From contig NZ_JOGX01000003.1 in NCBI RefSeq assembly GCF_000719555.1, forward strand, positions 1 to 64,000: a DNA stretch of 64,000 bases. Direction: 5' to 3'. Below the pieces are notes generated by a model. It made no database searches. It was given only the letters and a program-made list of their open reading frames with translations, and was not told the origin of the DNA. A program made the translations under genes and the position numbers. The DNA is from Streptomyces sp. NRRL F-5727 (GTDB lineage: Bacteria; Actinomycetota; Actinomycetes; Streptomycetales; Streptomycetaceae). How positions within the stretch are numbered: position 1 is the stretch's first letter; every line of letters starts with the position of its first letter. Below are positions 49,011 to 56,950 of the stretch, piece after piece.

Positions 49011-50210
49011 ATGGGCGGGAACACCGAAGTGGTCGTGATCGGCGGCGGGTACGCCGGTGTCATGGCGGCCAACCGACTCACCCGGCGCGACGACGTGACC
49101 GTGACGGTGATCAACCCCCGTCCCTCGTTCGTCCCCCGGCTCCGCCTCCACCAGCTGGTCGGCGGCAGCCACTCCGCGGTCGTCCGGTACGAGGAGGTCC
49201 TGGCCGAGCGCGTCCGGCTCGTGGTCGACTCGGTGGCCCGGATCGACGCCCACGCGCGCGTGGTCACCCTGGAGTCGGGCGCCACGGTCCGCTACGACCA
49301 CCTGATCTACGCGGTCGGCAGCACGGTCGCCCGGCCCGCCGTGCCCGGCGTCGCCGAACACGCCCACCAGGTCGCCGAACTGGAGGCGGCCGAGCGGCTG
49401 CGGACCGCCGTCGCGGCGCTGCCCGCCGGCGTCCCGGTCACCGTCGTCGGCGGCGGCCCGGTCGGCATCGAGACCGCCGCCGAAATCGCCGAGGGCGGCC
49501 GCCCGGTGACGCTGGTCTGCGGCGGGGTCCTCGGCCCCTATCTGCACCCCCGGGCACGGCGCTCGGCCGCCCGGCGGTTCGCCGCCCTCGGAGTCACCGT
49601 GCTCGACGGCCCAGGCACCAAGGTCACCGAGGTGACCGCGGACACCGTCCGCCTCGCCGACGGCCGCACGGTGACCGGCGGGCTCGCCGTCTGGACCGCC
49701 GGCTTCGGCGTCCCCGACCTGGCCGCGCGCAGCGGACTGACCACCGACGCCACCGGACGGCTGCTCACCGACGAGACCCTCACCAGCGTGGACGACGAGC
49801 GGATCGTCGCGGCCGGGGACTGCTCGGCCCCCTCGGACCTGCCGTTCCGGATGAGCGCCTACGTCGCCGGCTGCCTCGGCGCGCACGCCGCCGACACGGT
49901 GCTGGCCCGGATCGCGGGCGCCCGGCCCGAGCCCGTGGACATGGCGTTCAACGCGATGTGCCTCAGCTTCGGGCGTCGCACCGCGATCTTCCAGATCGCA
50001 CACAAGGACGACCGGGCGATGGCAATCTACGTCAGCGGGCGTGCGGGGGCGAAGCTCAAGGAGATCGCCTGCACGCTCAGCGTCAAGCACCTGACGGAAG
50101 AGGCCCACAAGCCCGGTGCGCACTCCTGGCCCAAGGACGGCAAGCACCGGCCGCAGCTGCTCCGGGAGCGCGCGGTCCGCACCACGGACGCCCCGGAGCG
50201 CGTGGCCTGA
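49011..50210 (+). CDS. NAD(P)/FAD-dependent oxidoreductase (NDH-2-like)
   Basis: 399-residue pyridine nucleotide-disulfide oxidoreductase. FAD-binding VVVIGGGYAGVMAANRL lies at the N-terminus, the second dinucleotide fold is VTVVGGGPVGIETAAEIAEGG near residue 145, and the FAD-contact ERIVAAGDCSAPSDLPF near 265. There is no redox-active CxxC, and the C-terminus lacks an obvious membrane anchor. Its ATG has GGAGGAGG upstream. It is encoded directly before an ECF41-type sigma factor, and an oxidoreductase is one of the standard partners and targets of that group. Confidence 0.92.
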   Translation: MGGNTEVVVIGGGYAGVMAANRLTRRDDVTVTVINPRPSFVPRLRLHQLVGGSHSAVVRYEEVLAERVRLVVDSVARIDAHARVVTLESGATVRYDHLIYAVGSTVARPAVPGVAEHAHQVAELEAAERLRTAVAALPAGVPVTVVGGGPVGIETAAEIAEGGRPVTLVCGGVLGPYLHPRARRSAARRFAALGVTVLDGPGTKVTEVTADTVRLADGRTVTGGLAVWTAGFGVPDLAARSGLTTDATGRLLTDETLTSVDDERIVAAGDCSAPSDLPFRMSAYVAGCLGAHAADTVLARIAGARPEPVDMAFNAMCLSFGRRTAIFQIAHKDDRAMAIYVSGRAGAKLKEIACTLSVKHLTEEAHKPGAHSWPKDGKHRPQLLRERAVRTTDAPERVA

Positions 50211-50254
50211 CCCGGCGGGACCGCGCACACCGACGACGGGGAGAAGACCGCAGC

Positions 50255-51154
50255 ATGACCGGCACGCACGACACGGACCCGGCGACCGAGACCTTCGTCG
50301 CCCACCGGAACCTGCTCTTCACGGTGGCCTACGAGATGCTCGGCTCGGCCGCCGACGCCGAGGACGTCCTCCAGGAGACCTGGCTCCGCTGGACCGGCGT
50401 CGACCTGGAGCAGGTCCGCGACCAGCGGGCGTACCTCGTCCGCATCACCACCCGGCAGGCGCTCAACCGGCTCCGCACGGTGCAGCGCCGCCGGGAGGCG
50501 TACGTCGGCCAGTGGCTGCCCGAGCCGCTGCTCACGGCGCCGGACGTGGCCGAGGACGTCGAGCTCACCGAGTCCGTGTCGATGGCGATGATGCTGGTCC
50601 TGGAGACCCTCACCCCGACCGAGCGGGCCGTCTTCGTCCTCCGCGAGGTGTTCGACGTGGGGTACGACGAGATCGCGGCGGCCGTCGACAAGACCCCGGC
50701 CGCCGTCCGCCAGATCGCGCACCGCGCCCGCAAGCACGTCGACGCCCGCCGCCCCCGCACCACGGTCTCCGCGCGGGAGGCGCGGGCGGCCGTGGACTCC
50801 TTCCGGCGGGCCCTCGAGACCCGCGACCCGCAGGACTTCCTGGACCTGCTCGCCCCCGACGTCGTCCTCGTCAGCGACGGCGGCGGCATCAAGAAGGCCG
50901 CGCTCCGCCCGGTCGTCGGCGCCGACAAGGTGACCCGCTTCTACCTCGGCGGCTCCCTCAAGGCCGAGGCGACCGTCACCACCGAGCTCACCGTCGTCAA
51001 CGGCGCCCCGGCCCTCGCCGTGCACCTCGACGGCGAGCTGGACGGGGTCATGGCGCTGCGCGTCGAGGCCGGCCTGGTCAAGGGCCTGTACTACGTCCGC
51101 AACCCCGAGAAGCTCACCCACGTCATGGCCGAGACCTCCCTCACCCTCCGCTGA
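50255..51154 (+). CDS. sigJ: ECF41-type RNA polymerase sigma factor (SigJ family) with SnoaL-like C-terminus
   Basis: 299 residues. Sigma region 2 (LLFTVAYEMLGSAADAEDVLQETWLRW) and region 4 (LTPTERAVFVLREVFDVGYDEIAAAV) are followed by a SnoaL/NTF2-like domain. Linker and C-terminal motifs of the ECF41 group are present: WLPEPLL, VSDGGGIKKA and NPEKLTHV. In this group the extension, not an anti-sigma factor, controls activity. ATG 50255 has GGGGAGAAG upstream. The preceding oxidoreductase gene is the likely target. Confidence 0.93.
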   Translation: MTGTHDTDPATETFVAHRNLLFTVAYEMLGSAADAEDVLQETWLRWTGVDLEQVRDQRAYLVRITTRQALNRLRTVQRRREAYVGQWLPEPLLTAPDVAEDVELTESVSMAMMLVLETLTPTERAVFVLREVFDVGYDEIAAAVDKTPAAVRQIAHRARKHVDARRPRTTVSAREARAAVDSFRRALETRDPQDFLDLLAPDVVLVSDGGGIKKAALRPVVGADKVTRFYLGGSLKAEATVTTELTVVNGAPALAVHLDGELDGVMALRVEAGLVKGLYYVRNPEKLTHVMAETSLTLR

Positions 51155-51320
51155 CGCCCGCCCTCACCGTCCCCCGCCGGTCGCGGTGAGGGACACGGTC
51201 CGTCAACTCCCGCCCGCAACCTGGATAGTTGCAGGCTCCATGTCCGTCACCGGCTGACTAGCTTTCGAGTGGGCCGGCACAGAGGACCGGCTCCGGTCAT
51301 CGGGACATGGGGGTAGACGG

Positions 51321-52187
51321 ATGCGGATGCGTCAGCGGGAGACGGGACTGGTGGTGACGGGGCTGACGCTGGCCGCCGTCATGCTGGGCGCGGTGGCGCC
51401 GGCGGAGGCGGCGAAGACGCCGAAGCGGAACGACAGCAAGACCGAGGACGTGCTCCTGGTCCACGGCATCGACTGGCTCGGCGAGGCGTCGTTCGACTGC
51501 AAGAGCGGCTGGAACAACCTCAAGAAGGAGTTCAAGGAGCATTACTGGAAGGGCAAGGTGCGGAGCGTCGCGTTCTACAAGAAGGACAAGAACTGCGATC
51601 TCCGCATCGCCAAGGCGGGCGCCAACGACAGCATCGAGAAGCTCGGCAAGGCGCTCGCCAACAAGATCTACTCGGAGTACACCTCCAAGGGGAGGTCGGT
51701 CGACCTCGTCGGCCACTCCATGGGCGGCCTGGTCATCCGGGAGGCGCTGTCGGGTGTCGCGAAGAAGAAGCGGGGCTACCCGAGCAAGCTCTTCGTCGAG
51801 GACGTCGTGACGCTGGGGACGCCGCACGAGGGCACGAACTCGTCCCTGTGCCTGTACACGGCCTGCGCGCAGATGCGGAAGAAGTCCGGCTTCCTCAAGC
51901 AGCTGCAGAAAAACCCGCAGTCGGCGCAGGGAACGGACTGGACGGCCATCGCGAGCGACTCCGACGAGGCCGTCGGCGAGGACACCGCGACCGCCGGCGG
52001 CGTGAAGCACTGGGTCCGCTACAAGAACCTCCCGGGGGCCAAGGACCACTCCGGCCTGCGGACCACGCGCAACAAGACGCTGACGCTCAAGTGGCGCAAC
52101 CTGCCCAAGGCGGCGACGGGCTGGCGCCAGGGCGACGCCCCGCTGGAGATGACCCGCTCGGCCCTGTACTGGCACTCCAAGTGGTAG
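51321..52187 (+). CDS. secreted lipase/esterase-like alpha/beta hydrolase
   Basis: 288 residues. A signal peptide (basic start, then VVTGLTLAAVMLGAVAPAEA-A cleavage) leads to a lipase-like fold: VLLVHGIDWLG oxyanion strand, the nucleophile elbow VDLVGHSMGGLVIREAL (GHSMG), TLGTPHEGTNSS and a likely catalytic His in LPGAKDHSGLRTTRN. Cysteines (DCKSG/NCDL; SLCLYTACAQ) may form disulfides. It resembles PGAP1-like or triacylglycerol lipases of Streptomyces. A short inverted repeat GCAACCTGGATAGTTGC (51218-51234) lies in its promoter region. Confidence 0.88.
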   Translation: MRMRQRETGLVVTGLTLAAVMLGAVAPAEAAKTPKRNDSKTEDVLLVHGIDWLGEASFDCKSGWNNLKKEFKEHYWKGKVRSVAFYKKDKNCDLRIAKAGANDSIEKLGKALANKIYSEYTSKGRSVDLVGHSMGGLVIREALSGVAKKKRGYPSKLFVEDVVTLGTPHEGTNSSLCLYTACAQMRKKSGFLKQLQKNPQSAQGTDWTAIASDSDEAVGEDTATAGGVKHWVRYKNLPGAKDHSGLRTTRNKTLTLKWRNLPKAATGWRQGDAPLEMTRSALYWHSKW

Positions 52188-52224
52188 TCGCGCACCCGGT
52201 CTGAGTCACGGGCCGCTTTCCACC

Positions 52225-52259
52225 GGCGTCGCCGGGACACCTCCTGTCCCGGCGACGCC
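52225..52259. terminator. terminator between the lipase-like and I36-kinase genes
   Basis: 15-bp perfect stem (GGCGTCGCCGGGACA and its complement) with a 5-nt loop, extendable by CCACC/GGTGG arms with a mismatch. The two genes converge on it. Confidence 0.82.
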
Positions 52260-52277
52260 GTCGGTGGTGCGGGGGGG

Positions 52278-53777
52278 TCACGAGAAGATCGACAGGATCG
52301 TCCACACCACGTTCCTGGACGAGCAGCTGTCGACGAGCCGGTGGGAGCGGGGCGCGTAGGTGCCCGCCAGGTTGCCCATGCTGTTGACGGCGTTGCAGCC
52401 GGTGCGCTGGGCCATGCGGCGCCGGTCCTTTCCGGTGGGGCTGAAGTCCGGGCCCCGGAAGAACTCGACGTCGTGGAGCCGGCGGGCGTCGGCGATGTTG
52501 TTGAAGGCGGAGCGGACGGGGCGGTCGCGGGCCCACGCACAGGTGCGCTCGCCGGCGAGCCAGTCGCTGTCGGCCTCCTTCCAGCTGCACATCTCTCCGT
52601 TGCCGTTGTGCTCGCTGAAGAAGCAGACGGAGTCGCTCGGGCAGCGGTGGTAGCCGTAGACCACCTCGCCGTCCGGCCCGGTGGGGAACGCCGACGCCGG
52701 ATCCAGTGCCTGGTAGACCGGGGCGCCGTCGTCGTCGTTGACGTACGCGTACACCGCGCCCGCTAGGACCACGGCCGTCAGGAGCACCGTGGCGGCGAGC
52801 GCCGTCAGGACGGGGTGGCGGCGCGAGAAGCGGGCCCGGCGCCGAGGCCGTCGGGCCGGAGCGCCGCCCGCGGCCTGCTCGACGCGGCGCAGGAGCGAGG
52901 AGCTGTCGTGAGCGGCGCGCGCTTCGTGCGTACGGGCCAGGCAGTCGGTGATGATGTCCCGCCAGTCGGGGCGCAGCGCGGGGGAGAGACGCAGTTCCTC
53001 GCTGCCGCGGGCGTAGCGGATCGCCGCTTCGGAGCGGGCTTGGGGGGTGTTGCCGGGCAGGGGGTGGGTGCCGGTCAGGACGAGGTGGGCGAGGACTCCG
53101 AAGGCCCAGGTGTCGGCCGTGGGACGGATGCGGGTGCCGCGTTCGTCGACCTCCGGCCAGAGCAGTTCGGGGGCCGTGTAGTCGGGGGTGACGAACGCGT
53201 GGGTGTACGCGTGCGTGCCCTGCATCTCGGCGGCCGTGTTGAAGTCGGCGAGGCGGGCCGAGCCGTCGTCCATGAGGAGGACGTTGGCGGCCTTGAGGTC
53301 CCCGTGGACCCAGCCGGCGTCGTGCAGCTGGTGCAGGCCCTCGCAGACCTGGGTGAGGACGGTGTGCCCGGACGGGGGGACGGGGGTGCGGGCCAGGAGG
53401 TCCTCGAGCGAGGACGCGGCCTGCTCCAGGACGAGGACGGTGACGCCGTCGAGGCCGGGCCGCCGGGGGTCGTCGACGTTCAGCACCTCGTACATGCGGA
53501 TGAGCCGGGGCGAGCGTAATCGGCTGAGTAACTCGATCTCCTGCTGGGTGAGCTCCTCCAGATACCGCAACTGGCGAGGTGTACGTGTCCCGGTGGGGAG
53601 GAACTTCAGCGCGGCGCGTTCGGGCAGTTCGACGGAGCCCTCCCGGGCCGGGTGCCCGTGCGCCCTGCGGGCGGCGTAGACGGTGGCGAAGGCGCCGGAC
53701 GCGAGCGGCGCGCCGACCTCCCAGGCGCCGACGCGGTACCCCTCCGGCACGGCGACCACGGGCTCCGGCCCGGTCAT
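52278..53777 (-). CDS. membrane protein kinase-like protein with C-terminal peptidase-inhibitor-I36-like domain
   Basis: 499 residues. The kinase-like domain (about 15-300) has Lys58 in AALKFLP. HGDLKAANVLL (158-168) replaces HRD with HGD, and LADFN (176-180) replaces DFG with DFN. A membrane helix at about 322-346 leads to a cysteine-rich extracellular domain (VVYGYHRCPSDSVCFFSEHN; SAFNNIADARRLHDVEFF) resembling the I36 inhibitor / crystallin-like fold. ATG 53777 overlaps the FHA gene stop (ATGA). Activity is uncertain because two catalytic motifs are altered, although the HGD aspartate and the DFN aspartate remain. Confidence 0.85.
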   Translation of the reverse strand: MTGPEPVVAVPEGYRVGAWEVGAPLASGAFATVYAARRAHGHPAREGSVELPERAALKFLPTGTRTPRQLRYLEELTQQEIELLSRLRSPRLIRMYEVLNVDDPRRPGLDGVTVLVLEQAASSLEDLLARTPVPPSGHTVLTQVCEGLHQLHDAGWVHGDLKAANVLLMDDGSARLADFNTAAEMQGTHAYTHAFVTPDYTAPELLWPEVDERGTRIRPTADTWAFGVLAHLVLTGTHPLPGNTPQARSEAAIRYARGSEELRLSPALRPDWRDIITDCLARTHEARAAHDSSSLLRRVEQAAGGAPARRPRRRARFSRRHPVLTALAATVLLTAVVLAGAVYAYVNDDDGAPVYQALDPASAFPTGPDGEVVYGYHRCPSDSVCFFSEHNGNGEMCSWKEADSDWLAGERTCAWARDRPVRSAFNNIADARRLHDVEFFRGPDFSPTGKDRRRMAQRTGCNAVNSMGNLAGTYAPRSHRLVDSCSSRNVVWTILSIFS

Positions 53778-54511
53778 CGCCCCGCCTCGGCCCGGTCGTG
53801 CGCGAGGACGAGCAGATCGTCCTCGCGCACGAGGTCGAAGCGCAGGGCGAGCGAGACGAGCGACTCCTTCTTGCCGTGGGCGCGCCGCCCTTCCGGCGCG
53901 GTGTCCGGGTCGGGCCGCAGGCGGAGCTTGACGGCGAGGTAGTCGATGTTCCACGAGACGGACGACCGGCCGGCCGCGGGCCAGGTCGGCCGCAGGCGCT
54001 CCACCACCTGGTCGATCGTCGGCAGCGGCGCGTGCGGTGCGCCACGCAACCGCGGCTCGCACAGGGCGGCCAGCACGGCGAAGTAGCGCGTGCTGCGGTC
54101 GAGACTGAAGGCGGGAGCGGTGACCAGGGCCCCGGGAGCGCCGCGCCGGCTGCCGTACGAATGCCGCGGAGCCCACACGTCGAAGCTGAGCAGATCGCCC
54201 GCGGCCGGCAGGATCACCCGGGAGAACTCGAACGGGACGGGCGCGTCGAGGCGCCCGGGGGCGACCTTGACGTGCTCCCCGGCTCCCTCCGGGTTCTCCA
54301 CGACGTAGGTCTGGTCGGCACTGTGGTTGCTGAGGGTCCAGAAGACGCCCTGCGCGGTGATCTCACCGGCGTACCGGGACACCCCGTCGTGCGCGAGAAC
54401 GAGGTTGTCCGCCGGCGCCTGCCGGCCGAAGACGATCCGCTCACCGGGAGCGATCTTGAGGTGCTCGTTCGGCCCTTCGGACAACGGTGGCACGATGATG
54501 ATGGTGTGCAT
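53774..54511 (-). CDS. FHA-like domain protein with C-terminal helical (winged-helix-like) region
   Basis: 245 residues. The first 100 resemble a forkhead-associated domain (IVFGRQAPADNLVLAHDGVSRYAGEI; WTLSNHSADQTYVVEN), which binds phosphothreonine. The C-terminal half (STRYFAVLAALCEPRLRG; VVERLRPTWPAAGRSSVSWNIDYLAVKLRL) looks like a winged helix. It is coupled to the kinase gene by ATGA, so the kinase may phosphorylate it or a shared partner. ATG 54511 is the start. DNA binding is an inference. Confidence 0.75.
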   Translation of the reverse strand: MHTIIIVPPLSEGPNEHLKIAPGERIVFGRQAPADNLVLAHDGVSRYAGEITAQGVFWTLSNHSADQTYVVENPEGAGEHVKVAPGRLDAPVPFEFSRVILPAAGDLLSFDVWAPRHSYGSRRGAPGALVTAPAFSLDRSTRYFAVLAALCEPRLRGAPHAPLPTIDQVVERLRPTWPAAGRSSVSWNIDYLAVKLRLRPDPDTAPEGRRAHGKKESLVSLALRFDLVREDDLLVLAHDRAEAGR

Positions 54512-54705
54512 GCTGGCCTGCCTCCCCCCGTCAGGGTGGAACAGCGTACGGGGTCGCCCCGGGGCTTTCGAACCTTTACCGCGGCGCGTGGAGGGCGGCC
54601 TCGTCGGTGTCGTCCTGACCATCGCGGAGGGCTCCGTCCGCTTGGCCGCCGCAGCGTCGTGGGCGGGCCGTCGAGGCGCCGCGCGGCCCGCGCCCGGCAC
54701 ACCAA

Positions 54706-54747
54706 AAATGCCCTCTGAACCACGTTTCCGCAGTCCAGAGGGCATTT
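54706..54747 (-). terminator. intrinsic terminator of tRNA-Ala
   Basis: Perfect 12-bp inverted repeat (AAATGCCCTCTG / CAGAGGGCATTT) with an 18-nt loop. On the minus strand it ends in a run of five T, an unusually classical rho-independent signal for this genome. Confidence 0.85.
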
Positions 54748-54753
54748 CACGGG

Positions 54754-54826
54754 TGGAGCCTAGGGGAGTCGAACCCCTGACATCTGCCATGCAAAGACAG
54801 CGCTCTACCAACTGAGCTAAGGCCCC
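54754..54826 (-). tRNA. tRNA-Ala (anticodon TGC)
   Basis: 73 nt, CCA not encoded. The acceptor GGGGCCT pairs with AGGCTCC. The D-arm is AGCTCAGTTGGTAGAGC. The anticodon loop TTTGCAT gives TGC, and the T-loop is GGTTCGACTCC. The discriminator base is A. Confidence 0.97.
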
Positions 54827-54954
54827 GGAACGAGGACAGCGTACCGGTTCTCCCCCTGTCCCGGGCAAAAGGTGGGGTCTCCCGATGAACGACCACGCTC
54901 CGTAAGATGCTGACCGAGGTTCGCAGTGGCGAACCGCAGGGATGGGGAGAACTG

Positions 54955-55506
54955 ATGGACGCAGCGCAGCAGGAAGCCACGGCAAGAGCCAGAGAGCTTC
55001 AGCGCAGTTGGTACGGGGAGCCGCTGGGGGCGCTCTTCCGTCGGCTGATCGACGATCTCGGGCTCAACCAGGCCAGGCTGGCCGGGGTGCTCGGGCTGTC
55101 CGCGCCCATGCTGTCCCAGCTCATGAGCGGCCAGCGCGCCAAGATCGGCAACCCGGCCGTGGTCCAGCGCGTCCAGGCCCTCCAGGAGCTCGCCGTGCAG
55201 GTCGCCGACGGCAGCGTCAGCGCCGCCGAGGCCACCGACCGCATGGACGAGATCAAGAAGTCCCAGGGCGGCTCCGTCCTGACCGGCACCAGCGGCCAGA
55301 CCGCCAACGGATCCGGCGCCCCGACCGTGCGCCGCGTGGTCCGCGAGATCCAGTCGCTGTTGCGCTCCGTGGCCGCCGCCGGCGACATCATCGACGCCGC
55401 CGACTCCCTCGCCCCGCACCACCCGGAGCTGGCAGAGTTCCTCCGGGTGTACGGCGCCGGGCGCACCGCCGACGCGGTGGCCCACTACGAGTCGCACCAG
55501 AACTGA
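54955..55506 (+). CDS. helix-turn-helix DNA-binding protein
   Basis: 183 residues. The helix-turn-helix (FRRLIDDLGLNQARLAGVLGLSAPMLSQLMSGQRAKIGNP, residues 22-62) is XRE-like. The C-terminal half is helical (VREIQSLLRSVAAAGDIIDAADSLAPHHPELAEFLRVYG). ATG 54955 has GGGGAGA 5 nt upstream; the frame is open to 54907 without a ribosome site. A -10-like TAAGAT lies at 54903-54908. It precedes a Ser/Thr kinase gene by 52 bp and may be its regulator or substrate. The target is unknown. Confidence 0.85.
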   Translation: MDAAQQEATARARELQRSWYGEPLGALFRRLIDDLGLNQARLAGVLGLSAPMLSQLMSGQRAKIGNPAVVQRVQALQELAVQVADGSVSAAEATDRMDEIKKSQGGSVLTGTSGQTANGSGAPTVRRVVREIQSLLRSVAAAGDIIDAADSLAPHHPELAEFLRVYGAGRTADAVAHYESHQN

Positions 55507-55558
55507 CGCAGCACGCACGACTGACGACGGACGACGAACGGGGAGCGGGCGCAGCGCG

Positions 55559-56944
55559 ATGGGTGAGGTCTTCGCCGGCAGGTACGAGCTGATCGATCCG
55601 ATCGGGCGGGGCGGGGCCGGCGCGGTCTGGCGCGCCTGGGACCACCGGCGGCGCCGCTATGTGGCGGCCAAGGTGCTCCAGCAGAGCGACGCGCACACGC
55701 TGCTCCGCTTCGTCCGCGAGCAGGCGCTGCGGATCGACCATCCGCACGTGCTGGCCCCGGCCAGCTGGGCCGCCGACGACGACCAGGTCCTCTTCACGAT
55801 GGACCTGGTCGCCGGCGGCTCGCTCGCCCATGTCATCGGCGACTACGGGCCGCTGCCGCCCCGCTATGTCTGCACGCTCCTCGACCAGCTGCTGTCGGGG
55901 CTGGCGACGGTGCACGCGGAGGGGGTCGTGCACCGGGACATCAAGCCGGCCAACATCCTGATGGAGGCGACCGGTACGGGCCGGCCGCATCTGCGGCTGT
56001 CGGACTTCGGCATCTCGATGCGCAAGGGCGAACCCCGGCTCACCGAGACCAACTACGTGGTGGGCACGCCCGGTTACTTCGCGCCCGAGCAACTCCTCGG
56101 AGCCGAGCCCGACTTCACGGCGGACCTGTACGCGGTCGGGCTGGTCGCGCTGTATCTGCTGCACGGCACCCGGCCGGACTCGCAGGCCCTCATGGAGCAC
56201 TTCCTGACGCACGGCACCCCGCCGGCGCCCGCGAGCGTCCCCGAGCCGCTGTGGCAGGTCCTGGCCGGGCTGCTGCAGCCCGATCCGCAGGCCCGCTTCC
56301 GGACGGCCACGGGCGCGCGGAAGGCGCTGAACGCGGCGGCGGAGATGCTGCCCGAGCCGGAGGGCGGGGAGGAGCCGGTCGAGATCTTCGACCAGCTCGG
56401 CCCGCTGCCCGCCGGTTTCGGCCCGGAGGGCCCGGTCGCCCGCCCCGTCCAGGACACTCCGCCGGCGCCACCGGTCCCGGCCGCCGCGCAGGCCCCGCAG
56501 ACCCCGCCGGCGCCACCGGTCCCGGCCGCCGCGCAGGTCCCGCAGACCCCGCCGGCGCCACCGGTCCCGGCCGCCGCGCAGGCCCCGCAGACGTACCAGG
56601 AGCCGAACCGGGATCCGTACGAGCAGCAGCGGCAGAACCCGTACCGGCAGCCGGTGCCCGGGCCCTCGGAGACGGGCAGCTTCCACCTGCCCCCGCCGGT
56701 CGCCCATCCCGTACCCCCCTTCGGTCCCGCTGTGCCGCAGACACAGCCGCAGCTGCAGCCGCACACACAGCCGCAGTCGCACGCCTCTACGAATCCATAC
56801 ACCGCTCAGACCGTTCAGGTTCCCGATCGGCGGCTGGAGGCACCCGAACGACGTCCGGGACCGCCCCCGAAGGTGGCGGTCCCGGTGCTGCTGCTCGCGC
56901 TGGTGTCGCTGGCGGTCGGCTTCTGGGCGCTGACCCAGGTCTGA
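55559..56944 (+). CDS. Ser/Thr protein kinase with repeat linker and C-terminal membrane tail
   Basis: 461 residues. An orthodox kinase domain (1-270) has GRGGAGAVW, Lys38 in YVAAKVL, HRDIKPANIL, SDFGISM and VGTPGYFAPEQLL. A long Pro/Ala/Gln-rich linker includes three copies of a 15-residue unit (TPPAPPVPAAAQAPQ). It ends with a single membrane helix (VAVPVLLLALVSLAVGFWAL) and almost no extracellular part, so it is a tail-anchored kinase without a sensor domain. It lies immediately downstream of the helix-turn-helix gene. Confidence 0.93.
   Translation: MGEVFAGRYELIDPIGRGGAGAVWRAWDHRRRRYVAAKVLQQSDAHTLLRFVREQALRIDHPHVLAPASWAADDDQVLFTMDLVAGGSLAHVIGDYGPLPPRYVCTLLDQLLSGLATVHAEGVVHRDIKPANILMEATGTGRPHLRLSDFGISMRKGEPRLTETNYVVGTPGYFAPEQLLGAEPDFTADLYAVGLVALYLLHGTRPDSQALMEHFLTHGTPPAPASVPEPLWQVLAGLLQPDPQARFRTATGARKALNAAAEMLPEPEGGEEPVEIFDQLGPLPAGFGPEGPVARPVQDTPPAPPVPAAAQAPQTPPAPPVPAAAQVPQTPPAPPVPAAAQAPQTYQEPNRDPYEQQRQNPYRQPVPGPSETGSFHLPPPVAHPVPPFGPAVPQTQPQLQPHTQPQSHASTNPYTAQTVQVPDRRLEAPERRPGPPPKVAVPVLLLALVSLAVGFWALTQV
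56459..56593. repeat. 45-bp in-frame tandem repeat in the kinase linker
   Basis: Three nearly identical 45-bp copies (56459, 56504, 56549) encode the Pro/Ala/Gln 15-residue repeat between the kinase domain and the membrane tail. Copy two differs by one residue (Val for Ala). Confidence 0.92.
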
Positions 56945-56950
56945 GAGCGC

